From Owenia fusiformis (taxonomy: Eukaryota > Annelida > Polychaeta > Sabellida > Oweniidae): a stretch of DNA of 64,000 bases. Shown in pieces: positions 26,501-37,183 of this stretch (its first letter is position 1; every line of letters starts with the position of its first letter). Below the pieces are notes generated by a model. That model worked only from the letters and a program-made list of their open reading frames with translations. It made no database searches and was not told the DNA's origin. The stretch spans positions 20,157,520 to 20,221,519 of the forward strand of contig CAIIXF020000012.1 in assembly GCA_903813345.2 (NCBI GenBank). The letters run 5' to 3'. Position numbers and translations under genes: made by a program.

Positions 26501-28028
26501 AACAGATCAGATGCCAAATATGATTTACTATGCAATACATACATGTGCCATCTTATCATTCTGATACTCATGGCATCTCTCTCTGTGTTGCATAAGGATA
26601 GAGATTGAGAGGGCGTGGCTTACCACGATGCCCTCTTATTGGTATCCAATCTTGGAGTGCCAAGAATATGAGTAAACGAGTGTCTTGGTATCCATATTTA
26701 GTACCGATCATGTGATAACAATATTTAAATAAATAAAAATTATAACCAATAGTGAATGACAAAGCCAATGAGGAAAAAAGTCAAAATATCAATTTGTTTA
26801 ATTTATTATTCAGTATTGATGTTGTGTGTCGGTTAAAGTCAGGTACTATAGCCTACCAGGGGTGTGGATAGGATCCAAACATTGCGAGAAGCAATTGCGA
26901 AAAGAAGCCAAAAATATTTGTGATATCGTTACATATGTGCATGTACTCCCACAGTTGAGTCCAACTAGAAACATCTACTAAATACATTATAAGGCCTACT
27001 GCAAGAGGGGTGAGTAAATAAATTAAAACCCGAACTTTCTTCTAGGAATGCATAACCTTGGCATAGTAACCTGACTTAGCCTATCTGAGACATTTTATAT
27101 TAGTCTCAGCTAAGCTTAGATGTACACCGTAGCGAAAACTAAATGACATCTTCTTTATATAAAGCATAAAAGGAGTGGTATCGATATGGAGAACTGAATT
27201 CAACAATGTCTTTCTCTTAAACCAATCATTGAAAACGCTCTGTAAAAAACAAGGTATTTTATGTCATGTTGACAACAATTTAATGCGAAAATTATTTAGA
27301 AATATTTTACATAACTGTTTTTGTTAACATTTTTTGTTTTTTAATGCAATTGTTTTTGCTCCTTTCTACCAATTCTTGAGAATGAAATAAGATGTCTTTC
27401 CGAACCTTGTTGGAACAAAATAACATATACAACATGTTTTAGACCTTTCGATATTATAGTTATACAAAGGAATTTTTGGTTGATTTTAAAAAAGTATTCA
27501 AAAAACTAAAACAAAATCCCCCAAAAATAGATAAAAATCAAGATAAACCTTTTATTTCATAAACAAGATACTTTTTTAAAATCAGCAAGATTTCTTTTGT
27601 ACAATTACAATATTGAGAGACCTAGACATGTTGTGTTTATGGAGTTTTGTTCCAATGAGGTTCGGAAAGATGTTTCATTTTACTCTGGAAACATGATACC
27701 AAGAACAAAACATAGTATATATTTCAAATTATATTGTTACCATTCAAATGATGACGATTAAATTGACGATGTGTTTTTTTAAGATTTTTTATGACTGGTT
27801 TGAGACGTGAGTTCAAAAAGTTCTGATGATGAAAACAGTGACAGAAAATCAGTCAGAAATAATTTTTTAAGCAGAAGTTGAACTGGGTGAAAGTGCCTAT
27901 TTTACCGTGATTCTCGATTAAAACGTGAATCGTGATGTGCTAAAAAATAAGATATTTATTTGGTTTTCATGTAGCCTACGTAGGCAACATTTGCGCAAGC
28001 GCTATTCTCCGACTAGTGTTTATTAAAA
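23570..28028. other. Intergenic DNA upstream of the kinesin gene
   Basis: Mostly AT-rich sequence without convincing exons. A short minisatellite lies at 25595-25654. A more GC-balanced patch at about 26238-26423 reads as possible coding sequence and is discussed as a finding. No tRNA or other structural RNA was recognised. Confidence 0.45.
25595..25654. repeat. Minisatellite, 19-bp unit, three copies
   Basis: The unit aacaaatcatgataccaat is repeated three times head to tail without change and is followed by aacatcatgg. Confidence 0.9.
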
Positions 28029-28073
28029 TCATGGGCTTTCAACTAGAGTTGAACTCTAGTTGAAAGCCCATGA
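28029..28073. repeat. Perfect 22-bp inverted repeat with a one-base centre
   Basis: The left arm tcatgggctttcaactagag plus tt (28029-28050) is exactly complementary to 28052-28073, separated by a single g. It lies about 450 bp upstream of the likely kinesin leader. Confidence 0.9.
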
Positions 28074-28479
28074 TAAAATCTATGGTAAAAAGTGTAACAA
28101 ATAAGGTACATGATACAATAATTTAACAGAGACATCTAGGCTACTCATAGAAATACCGTATTTCACCCGCAAAACATACAGTATTATCGTCAGCATAGTT
28201 ATAGAGACTAATATTGCAATCTTTCATAGATAAAAATATATCAAACATGAATATATTCAACAGAAAGGGTCCTAAAATATTGCCTTGAGGTATTCCATGT
28301 AAGATACATTTCTATTGACTAGCTGGTAGTTTGACTAAGCTTATCGATAAATCATAAAACGTGATAAAAAACGTTAAAACGTGGCACTTGGACTCTTGGA
28401 GTGTCTGATTTTAAATCTAGGATGAAGAAATCAATGGTGTACTGCATAATATTTTACTTCACTTCACACTTCACAGGGT

Positions 28480-28707
28480 CTGCAGACCAGTGAGGGATAA
28501 AAAGGGGGTCGTAAAAGGTCGTTGTTGTCGTCGCCCATCTGTTTCCGATTATGTTTTTCCCGGGTGATCACCGCAACCATGGCGTACCGTTTCGTTCAGC
28601 GCAATCTCTTCTTTAGTACATCTGGCGGGATTTTACGAGAAGTTGAACTGTTGAATTTTGAAAAGATAAACATTTTAACATGATTTAGGTCTTTTGCTTA
28701 ACAATAG
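28480..28707 (+). promoter_or_regulatory. Possible promoter / 5' leader of the kinesin gene
   Basis: This stretch has more CpG than its surroundings (gtcgttgttgtcgtcgccc, ggcgtaccgtttcgttcagc). It is followed by a candidate first coding exon and then by a cluster of taggccta-type words at 28850-28980. An upstream ATG at 28579 has a strong Kozak context (gcaaccATGGcg) and opens a 34-codon frame (MAYRFVQRNLFFSTSGG...) that stops before 28690, which would be an upstream ORF if transcription starts 5' of it. No TATA box was seen. The role is inferred from position and composition. Confidence 0.4.
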
Positions 28708-28778
28708 ATGTTTTCGCAATATTTGCACGACTTATCACTTGTTGGTGTTGACGATGATGACCTCGAAGTTGAATTTGA
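28708..28778 (+). CDS. Candidate first coding exon of the kinesin gene
   Basis: The ATG at 28708 opens 23 codons, beginning MFSQYLHDLSLVGV and followed by four Asp and LEVEF, and ends in a good splice donor (GA before GTAAGTG). The acidic, non-repetitive sequence and precise donor look like real coding sequence. The exon leaves two bases (GA). The acceptor at 30290-30291 (ggccag before TATACTC) would complete the codon and keep the MASIL frame from ILSPERP onward. If used, it would replace the first three residues of the 30284 start. The acceptor has only a short pyrimidine run, and I cannot tell whether the two starts are alternatives. Confidence 0.4.
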
Positions 28779-28976
28779 GTAAGTGAGCTGTGCTTCAATC
28801 GGGGCTTCAATGCATCATTATTTCAATTTTCATCGGAATTTGAATTTCCCCTAGCCTAGGGCCTCTAGAGGCCGTACATGTAGGCCTAGGCCATAGCTAT
28901 TTACTCTAAGACTTAGATCTAGCCTAGCTGATAGTGATATGGTTAAGCTTGGGCCTACATGTTGGCCTAGGCTGGT

Positions 28977-29184
28977 CAGGCCCGTAGCCAGGATTTGCCA
29001 AGAGGGGGTTCAGTTTTCAAAAATTTCCGGGGGGGGTTCACATTTGACAATTTTGGCCCAAATATGGCTAAAATCACTTGAAAGGTGCTCAAAATGGTGA
29101 AAAACTGCATGATTTTGAAAGAATTTTTTGCCAGGGGGGGGGGGTTCGCCCGAACCCTGCGAACCCCCCCTGGCTACGGGCCTG
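28977..29184. mobile_element. 208-bp G-rich MITE
   Basis: It starts caggcccgtagccagg and ends with the exact complement, cctggctacgggcctg. CTGGT abuts both ends (28972-28976 and 29185-29189), a 5-bp candidate target duplication. Inside are runs of G next to ttcgcccgaaccc. Related copies lie at 45251-45447 and, truncated and reversed, at about 55936-56050. Confidence 0.85.
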
Positions 29185-29564
29185 CTGGTAGGCCCTTCTT
29201 AAAAGTCCATGAATATACCTGGGGGGGGGTTCACTCTAAATAATTTGGGTAGGAACGTGTGCACAGCACAGGCTATTTTGACTTATGGCATAAACCATGG
29301 AGCCTGGCCAATCTGAGAGATAAAAAACATGGAAAATATGTCGAAGAGAGAGCCTTTTTGAAGTCAAAATCAGTTTTTCTACAAAAATGGTATTAAATCG
29401 ATAAAATCAGTTGGCGAGGTCTGTGACAAATCACCCAAAAAGTGGATTTTGTGGTTAACATTCCAATATTTCAGGAAATTTACTCCCTTTTATAAGTCTG
29501 AGAGGAAGTATACATGTAAACTTTCAATCTTGAGAGGAAACCTGCCCTGTCAACCCTCACGCAT

Positions 29565-29835
29565 TAGGCGTGATTGTCACGCATTTGCTGGAAAAATAGA
29601 AATCACGCATCAATTTAGCGTGTATGATCAAATATCACGCAAATATTTTTTATATATTTTTAAAAATCGTTTTTTGTAAAATGCCGAAACGGTAAAATAC
29701 CGAACGGCGAAAAATCGAACGCATTCTGTTCGGTTTTTGCACGCGATTGCCGTTTATTAAAAGTCACGCATTTGGTACAAAATATGTTTATATATCACGC
29801 ATTTGTTTCGAAAATATTTACACCTATCCCATCAC
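29565..29835. repeat. Diverged dispersed repeat with cacgca motifs, copy 1
   Basis: The words cacgcatcaattta, gcgtgta, tcacgcaaat, cgaacgcatt and tcacgcattt occur in the same order at 36545-36755. The copies are clearly diverged. This one ends about 450 bp before the exon at 30284. Confidence 0.65.
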
Positions 29836-30283
29836 TTTTGGCCAATTTTGAATTGTCGACCCCTAAGATTAAACCTTTCCTTTGTTCTGGTTGTATTTAC
29901 CCTACTGTATCTATTTTTGCCATGTTTCCAACTATGATTTCCAATAATTTTGCATGTTGTTTTCCCTGTTGTTTTTATTCTTTTTGCCAGGAAAAAACTT
30001 GTGGGGGGAGGTCATGAACTGTAACAATTACTGATTTGCATGACAAGAATAATTAATAGTAAGACTACAAACCATAAATATTAAACCCCAAAATCTGGGT
30101 AATTACTCTGAATAATTTATTCAGCTCAAGTTACCTGCTGTAATCAGTTTATTGAAGAGCTTGATTCCAGTGTCAGAATCTATTGTTACAGTCTCAAATC
30201 ACAATGGAGTAATTAGCAACGTATTGGGAATGTAATACAGTTCCAGAGAACTGTGCTAAGTCTAGTGGTGTTTTTGATTTGAA

Positions 30284-31281
30284 ATGGCCAGTATACTCTC
30301 ACCAGAAAGGCCAAAGATTAATGGCAAATACCATATTCCTTACGCTAAAGAAGATAGCATTAAAAAAACTGGTAAACCTGTCATTAAACAACGTAAGAGC
30401 AAAACGGATGCTGAAACTCAACCTGAAAAGAAAAGCAAAGACAAAATGAAACCTGAAAATGATGATAATGTTACAAAAAATGATGTTATTCAAAATGATG
30501 ATAAGCAACCAGAAAAGGTTAAAAAGAATATTGGTAACACCAATGGTAAGGATGAAATGGAATCTAAAGAAGAAATGGAAATTAGAATACCTAAAGCAGA
30601 TGATAATGTCAGTCATCAAAACACCAAAGATGATACAGATCTGAAATTTGAAGTTGTCAAAGAATCAAAACAAATTGATTTAGAGGATAATATTTGTGAA
30701 GAACCAAAAGAAGTCAATCTGAATGATGTTAATAATGCCAAGATTGAGTCAGCTGTGAGTGGTCAAACATTAAATCAAACATTAAATCAATCAAATACTG
30801 ACCATACAAGCAAAAAAGATGTGAATGAAAATAAGTTAGTTGAACCAGATGAAAACCAGCATGCAATAGTGGCTGCACCTCAAATGACGCATACAATAAA
30901 ACCATTAAAAGGATCAAAAAGTGAATATGAACTTAAACAGGACAGAAATCAAAGTCCAGCTGAAAATGAAAGTTCAAGTAACATTGCTCCTTGGAATGAA
31001 AGTACTACAAGTAAATCAGAATCTGATAATCTTTCTATGCCAGGAACATTATTAACACCATTGAAAATAAGGAAAAGCTCAGTGAAATTGTCCTCTCTTG
31101 AAGAGGGACAGCCATTGAGTAGACTAACAACACCGATTCTTGATGATTTCACTGGTGAAAGTTTACCCACATCAAGAAATGGTTCATTTTCTGGAGAAAA
31201 ATTTGGGATGGTGAAACCAGTATTTTCTCGAAAATTTTCTGGAAAATCTACTCTACAAACTTATGGTTTATTGAAGAATGG
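30284..31281 (+). CDS. KIF12: Kinesin (KIF12-like), N-terminal exon: disordered extension
   Basis: This exon encodes 332 residues plus two bases of a codon. The ATG at 30284 follows an in-frame TGA (30275-30277) and has a G at -3 and +4, so it is a credible start, although an upstream exon at 28708 could splice in at 30292. Residues 1-25 read MASILSPERPKINGKYHIPY...; residues about 25-250 are rich in Lys, Asp, Glu and Asn and look disordered. Residues about 250-332 are rich in Ser/Thr-Pro (TLLTPLKIR, LTTPILDDF, SRNGSFSGEKFG), plausible phosphorylation sites. The exon ends ...GLLKNG at a GTAAGAA donor, in phase with the exon at 36887. The kinesin identity comes from the next two exons, not from this one. 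Long N-terminal extensions occur in some KIF12/Klp54D-type kinesins. An RNA read across both junctions would settle the model. Confidence 0.8.
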
Positions 31282-33755
31282 GTAAGAATTTTGTGCAAAG
31301 AAGTTATAATATTTTAAGTTAATATCTTTTTTAGGTAATGGTTTCATTTGCGATGATCTTTGATTATTTTGAAAAATGCATGCAAAAGAAACCATTTTTG
31401 TTTTTTCACAAATGTTGAGATTTGAATACATTACATTCCATTGCACAACTAATAAATCAGAATTAAATCCAATACTGTACCATAGCTACTGTAAATCAAA
31501 TTCCATTGTTGTTTACTGAAACTATTACAGCTTGCCAATAACATTATTTCAAATTCTATATTTACATTACTTAACCTTCAAAATGGAATCTTGTAGAAAG
31601 TACAATGGATTGGTGGATTAAATGTTTATGTAATAACTTTAAGTATTCATGCACTATTGCTGTAACTATTAGGACAAATGTTGACATATTTGAAAGAGGC
31701 AAACATATGTAACATCTTAGCTTCCAACATTGTCCAAGATGGTTGAAAGATGTTAAAAGATGGAGCAACTAAAACAATGTGAATCAAAATGGATATATGT
31801 AAAGCTTCTACTAAACTAATTGGTTAACTAATTATCCATGCTAATTATAATTGCTTAACTAATCCTGATGCATGCACTAGTACTAGCCCTAGCCCTTTTG
31901 CAAAGTTTACACCAAGATCCTAATATAAGTTGTCAATAATCGGATTGAATTTACATCTACCTGTTCTTACGATAATACGTGTTTACTAGAATCACAAAAA
32001 AAACGTTTACGTGTATTAATTATTTTGCCATTCTTTGCTAATGAAATAAAAATTGGGCAAAGTATAAAATACTCTAAGGACAGGGGTAACGTCTACGCTT
32101 GTTAGAGATAAGAATATCAGTTTTCTCCATCCATATTGTGAGACAAAGACAGAATGTTCTATATTATAGTAATGCTAAATGAACAAGAAGGTATCACCGA
32201 GCTTCCAAGAAACACTTGCCCAAACATTCCAGATTTATTAATTTTTTTCTCTTCTCCAATAACCAAATCAAGAAATTCAATCATTGAAACCATCATGAAA
32301 AACCCTGACCTCTTTTTTTCCTATCCATGAGGTGCCATAATATTATTGGTTAAATTAAACCTTTTTGAGGAATAAGTAATTCCTCCGGGACTTTAAAGAT
32401 ATCCATTATGGGTGACCAAAATGAGCTGAAAGCAATGGCTCGCATGAGTTTTCTCTATTTGCATCTCCCCTGTTTCAAAACCGAAATTATTTTATCATCT
32501 TAATGAGTGCTTTTCCAGGAGACAATGCATTGGCCTAACATATGCACATATTTAAAACCTCAGGAATAATCCAACATATGACTGTCCAAAATCTGTTGCG
32601 ATACTTTCCCTCATCCTTTAGTTTAAACACTCAAATGAAAACTGATTTCAAAACAGGCAAGTGCGGAAATAAATCGAGAATAAAATCGAATTTTGAGAAG
32701 AAAATTGAAGGTGTGTGCTACTAACATTACTACATTGTGTGCTAACATTACTACATTGTGTGCTATGAATTGTATTTTTCAAACCTACCCTCTGTTCCCT
32801 CTCCGATCTCGCACTTGAGTCAAATATCAGGGGTGTATCTGGGAACCATCAAGGGGGCCAAATTTCAGGTCGGAGAAAAAACTACCGCGCTTGCCTGGAA
32901 AAATTTTTGGTCTCAAACAAAAAAGTTGGCCCATTTTTTGCAATTTCACAGGAATCTAATGAAAAAAATGTTTGGACAGTTTTAAAAAGGGGGGGGGGGA
33001 TGCCCATGGTCTCTGATTTGGGGGGATAATTTTGGTGCCCCTTGATATTTTTTCATGTGGATATGTACTAGATACATAGTAATTTATGTTTGGTTTCTAC
33101 AAATTGAATGCCAGATTATGTTGATTATGACTTGAGAATTGAAAAGATTTTCAGGATGGAAAATATTGAATGGCTCCCTTTTATAATTTTATTTGAACTT
33201 TCTGCACTCTGCACACTGTCTGATGAACCAATTTAATTGTTATTATGTAACACCACCTACAGCTGTACAGACACCTAATCTACTTGAAGGAATAAAGTCC
33301 TACAGTTCTGCACTCTAAGCACTTTGTCTATAGGCTAATCACAATTTGGATGTTTTGGATTCTTTTTATGTCATATAGCCAAATTGTATGGGTTTATCAA
33401 CATTTTTGTTTTTCATTGCACTCTATTAAATATTACAAGGTTACAATAGGGGATTCCCTGTTATTTACTTCGAATCTGCTGTTGCGGAGCCTGGATGTAC
33501 TATAGAGGAATGTTGACTGTTGAAATAAGTTAAATAACATGCAAAAATTGCTATTAAAAACAAAAATATCCTAGATCTGCAGATCATAAAGTACTCGGAA
33601 ATTTGTTAAAGTATGTTATTTTTGTCAGATATATGTGCCCCAAACTCACCAAATTGTAATTATAGAGACAAAGTATACTGAGAGCTTAAGACCATAATAC
33701 ACATCAGTTATGTATAAATAAAATGTGTCATTGTTTGTAAAGTGCGAATCCTTTA
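31282..33755 (+). other. Kinesin intron 1, first part
   Basis: AT-rich sequence beginning with the GTAAGAA donor. A G-rich MITE-like fragment is visible at about 32815-33050 (ggggtgtatctgggaacc... to gggggggggat). No other exon was recognised. Confidence 0.6.
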
Positions 33756-35943
33756 CAGGGCCGTCAGATGGGGGGGTGCGATGGGTGCGACCGCACCCCC
33801 CTTTGACACCCCCAAAAAAAATTGAAAAAAAGATTTTTTTTTTGAAAAACGTTTGTTTTGAAATTTGTTTTCATTGACTCATACACTTTGAAAATGCCCA
33901 GAAAGCACCAAATAGCATCTCAAAATTATAAAATTTTCTGGGTGGCACCCCTCACACCCCCCACAAAAAATGGAAAAGTTCTGAATTTATTTTATGTACA
34001 GTATATAGTCTCAGACACTTTTGAAGTGCCCTGACATCATCAAATAGCTCCTTGATATAGTCAATGTTTCTTGGAGACTAACACTTACTCACCCTTTGGA
34101 ATACCCACCCCACCTCGCTCTCTGGCACCCCCCCCCCTCTTTAACCCCCCCCCCCCCAATTGAAAAAAATGTGATTTTTTCATATTTTTTGTTGAGTCAT
34201 ATACTTTGAAAGTGCCTCGAAAACACCAAATAGCATATTAAAATTGTAAAATTTTCCAGGATAGTTGGCCACCCCTCACTTCCCCCACAAAACAATTGAA
34301 ATAATTCTGAATTATGGGTATTGTCTCAGAGACTTTTAAAGTTCCTAGACACCATCAAGTAGCTCCTTGATATAGTCAATGTTTCTGGGGGACTAATACT
34401 TGCTCCCCCTCTGGCATCCCCACCCAACCCCCTCTGGCATCCCCACCCCACCCTCCCTCTGGCACCCCCCCCCCCTTTGACACCCTCCAAATAATGGGGA
34501 AAATTGTGAAGGGGGAGTGGGGCACTCCTCATACCCAAAACAAAACAATTGAAAAGTTCCGAATTTATTTTATATATTGTCTCATCAGACACTTTTAAAG
34601 TGCCCGGACATCATCAAATAGCTCCTTGATATAGTCAATGATTCTTGGAGACTAACACTTACTCACCCTCTGTCATCCCCATCCCACTTCGCTCTCTGGC
34701 ACCCCCCCCCCTTTAAACCCCCCAAATTGAAAACTATTGTGATTTTTTGTTGAGTTATATGCTTTGAAAGTGCCTAGAAAGCACCAAATAACAATTAAAA
34801 TTGTAAAATTTTCTAGGAGAGTTAGCCGCCCCTCAAAACCCCACAAAACAATTAAAATAATACTGAATTTTGTGTACTGTCTCAGAAACTTTTAAAGTTC
34901 CCAGACATCATCAAATAACTCCTTGATATAGTCAATGATTTTTACCCGCCCTCTGGCATCAACACCCAACCTCCCCCTCTGGTATCCCCCCCTTTGACAA
35001 CCCTCAAAAATTGAGAAATTGAGACTCATACACTTTAAAAGTGCTCAGAAGCACCAAATATCATCTTAAAATTGTAAAATTTTCTTGGAGAGTTGGCCAT
35101 CCCTCAAATCCCCCACAAAACAATTGAAAAAATTCTGAGTTTCACTTATTGTCTCAGACATTTTTAATGTGCCCAGACATCATCAAATAGCACCTTGATA
35201 TTGTCAATGTTTCTGGGGGACAACCACTTGGTCCCCCTCTGGCACCCCATTTACCCTCTCATCCTCTTTGACACCCCCAAAAGAATTCCCATTTTTTTTA
35301 TTGACTCATACACTTTGAAAGTGCCCAGAAAGCACCAAATAGCATCTAAAAAGTGTAAAATTTTCTACGGGGAGTGGGCCACTCCTCACACCCATACAAA
35401 ACAATTGGACAGTTTGGACACTTAAACAGTCACCAAGTGACATGATAAAATCATAAAAATATCTGGCACCCCACCCCAAAACCTAAAGCATTCATTTACT
35501 CAAACACATTAAAAGTGCTCAGAATTAATCAGACAGCATCTTGAATAGGTAGAATTTTCCTGTGCTGCCCCCTCGCTCCCCTAAGAAGAAAATGATTGAA
35601 AATCTGAATTTCTTTAAATTGACTCTATTGATTAAAACACCTTAAAGTGTCCAGAAATCACTAAATGTGATTTTGAACTGGTAAAAAGTTTCGGGTAAAC
35701 ATTTATGCCCTTCTAGCCCACCTTCCCCCTATTCTAGTGTTTCTCCAAATAGCTCATTCAATATTTAGTCTAAAAACAATAAAATACTACAAAATAGGCT
35801 GAATGGCCCCAATATAGGGAGTAACCGACCCCCCCCCCCCCCTCTGACTTACGCGATTTGATTTACGCGGCAAAAATTGACAATTTTATATTCTCTTTAG
35901 CAAAAACCGCACCCCCCTTGGAGAAAAGTGTCTTACGGGCCTG
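33756..35943. mobile_element. 2.2-kb C-rich non-autonomous element with internal repeats
   Basis: The ends are imperfectly inverted: left cagggccgtcaga...gggggtgcg, and right-end complement caggcccgtaagac...ggggggtgcgg. CTTTA abuts both sides (33751-33755 and 35944-35948), a 5-bp candidate target duplication. The inside is a head-to-tail series in which caaatagctccttgatatag recurs (with changes) near 34041, 34356, 34615, 34912 and 35183, giving spacings of 259-315 bp, each followed by C-rich text such as ctctggcacccccc. There is no coding capacity. Confidence 0.7.
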
Positions 35944-35948
35944 CTTTA

Positions 35949-36884
35949 TACAGTATATAAAATCATACATATTTGTACTTACATTAGTTTGACTTCTGCG
36001 CCCAGTGTAAACATATTTGATAAATTTGGGAAGAATGCTTTTGTCAGAAGATGCTATTACTACTGCATGTATGTGTAAATAATTCATATTTATTTTTTGA
36101 TGTGGCACAAAAATATTTCATATGATGTTTTTTACTGTTTTGTTGAATTCCATTATTTTCAAAAGCACAAAATCTTCAATACAACAGATAAAAGATGGCA
36201 TGCATGGTATACATTGCAAGAAGTGGATAGGCTGGTTGTAGAATAGAATATTTATTGAGTACATTCACATCCCTGAGGGTCACGTACAAGAAAGTATAAT
36301 GCATAAAAAGATTATATATGATTTAACACTAGACTACCATACTACATATAATATATACCTAGTACTGTAAAATATAAAATATGAGTTATATCTGTACTAC
36401 AAAATGTTTTTGCGCAGGATTCAGCCTTTCTAATGACTAGAAAAAAAGGCATCACTAATATATTTTGCAACCTTGATGCAATCTTGATTCATACAAGTTA
36501 AGAGGTATATGAATTGATTTTTGTGATTTTGCCGTATCAGATAATTTAAGAAAAATTGTAATCACACATCAATTTTTGCGTGTACGAGAAAATGTCACGC
36601 AAATCACGCATTATGTTGATGTTTAAAATCTGATTTTTATAAATCACCGATACAGTAAAACGCCAAAAAGCGAACGCATTACATTCGGACACATTCCGTT
36701 TGAAAGACGTGTTAATGTCACGCATTTCTTTGGAAAAATTTTGTACCTATAAATAAAGATAAAGACAAAGATAAAGTGAGATTGGAGTCCTGAGCAGTAA
36801 TAGTACTAAATAGACCATATACAGTCTAATTCACATGTGAAAGCAAACCTGTAAAGAATTTTAGTTTGTATTTTATCTGCTTTC
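35949..36884 (+). other. Kinesin intron 1, last part
   Basis: Contains the second copy of the cacgca repeat (36545-36755) and ends in a pyrimidine-rich acceptor, ttttatctgctttcag. Nothing else is recognised. Confidence 0.6.
36545..36755. repeat. Diverged dispersed repeat with cacgca motifs, copy 2
   Basis: Colinear with 29565-29835 (cacatcaattt, gcgtgta, tgtcacgcaaat, gcgaacgcatt, tcacgcattt). It ends about 130 bp before exon 36887. Confidence 0.65.
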
Positions 36885-36886
36885 AG

Positions 36887-36967
36887 AGGTGGAAGTCTTG
36901 GTTCTGGCTTAGCTGAGCCTGATCTTGAAAGTGAAGCTGAGACAGATAACATCAATGTTGTCATTAG
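36887..36967 (+). CDS. KIF12: Kinesin (KIF12-like), second exon: linker and start of motor
   Basis: The 81-bp exon follows a clear acceptor (tctgctttcag) and ends at a GTAAGT donor. Joined to the two bases left by exon 30284-31281 it reads GGSLGSGLAEPDLESEAETD and then NINVVIR. The last seven residues are the first beta strand of a kinesin motor, and the acidic linker before it suits the neck of an N-terminal extension. The exon leaves two bases (AG) that are completed by exon 59149. Phase agreement on both sides is strong evidence that the three pieces belong together. Confidence 0.88.
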
Positions 36968-37183
36968 GTAAGTCTGTCATAGTGCATCCTCTATGAAAGT
37001 TATTTAGGCCAGAGTAACAAAAAATGATCATTTCTTTCCAAAATTTGTCGTGCTTTTTCGAGAAGGTTTGAGAAGTTCTAGACCGTGTTCAGACAACATG
37101 TTGAGACGCAGTGATACAAGAGGTACATATAAGAGAATGGGGTGTGATTCTTATTGAATAAAATTTAGAAAGTTTGATAACAA

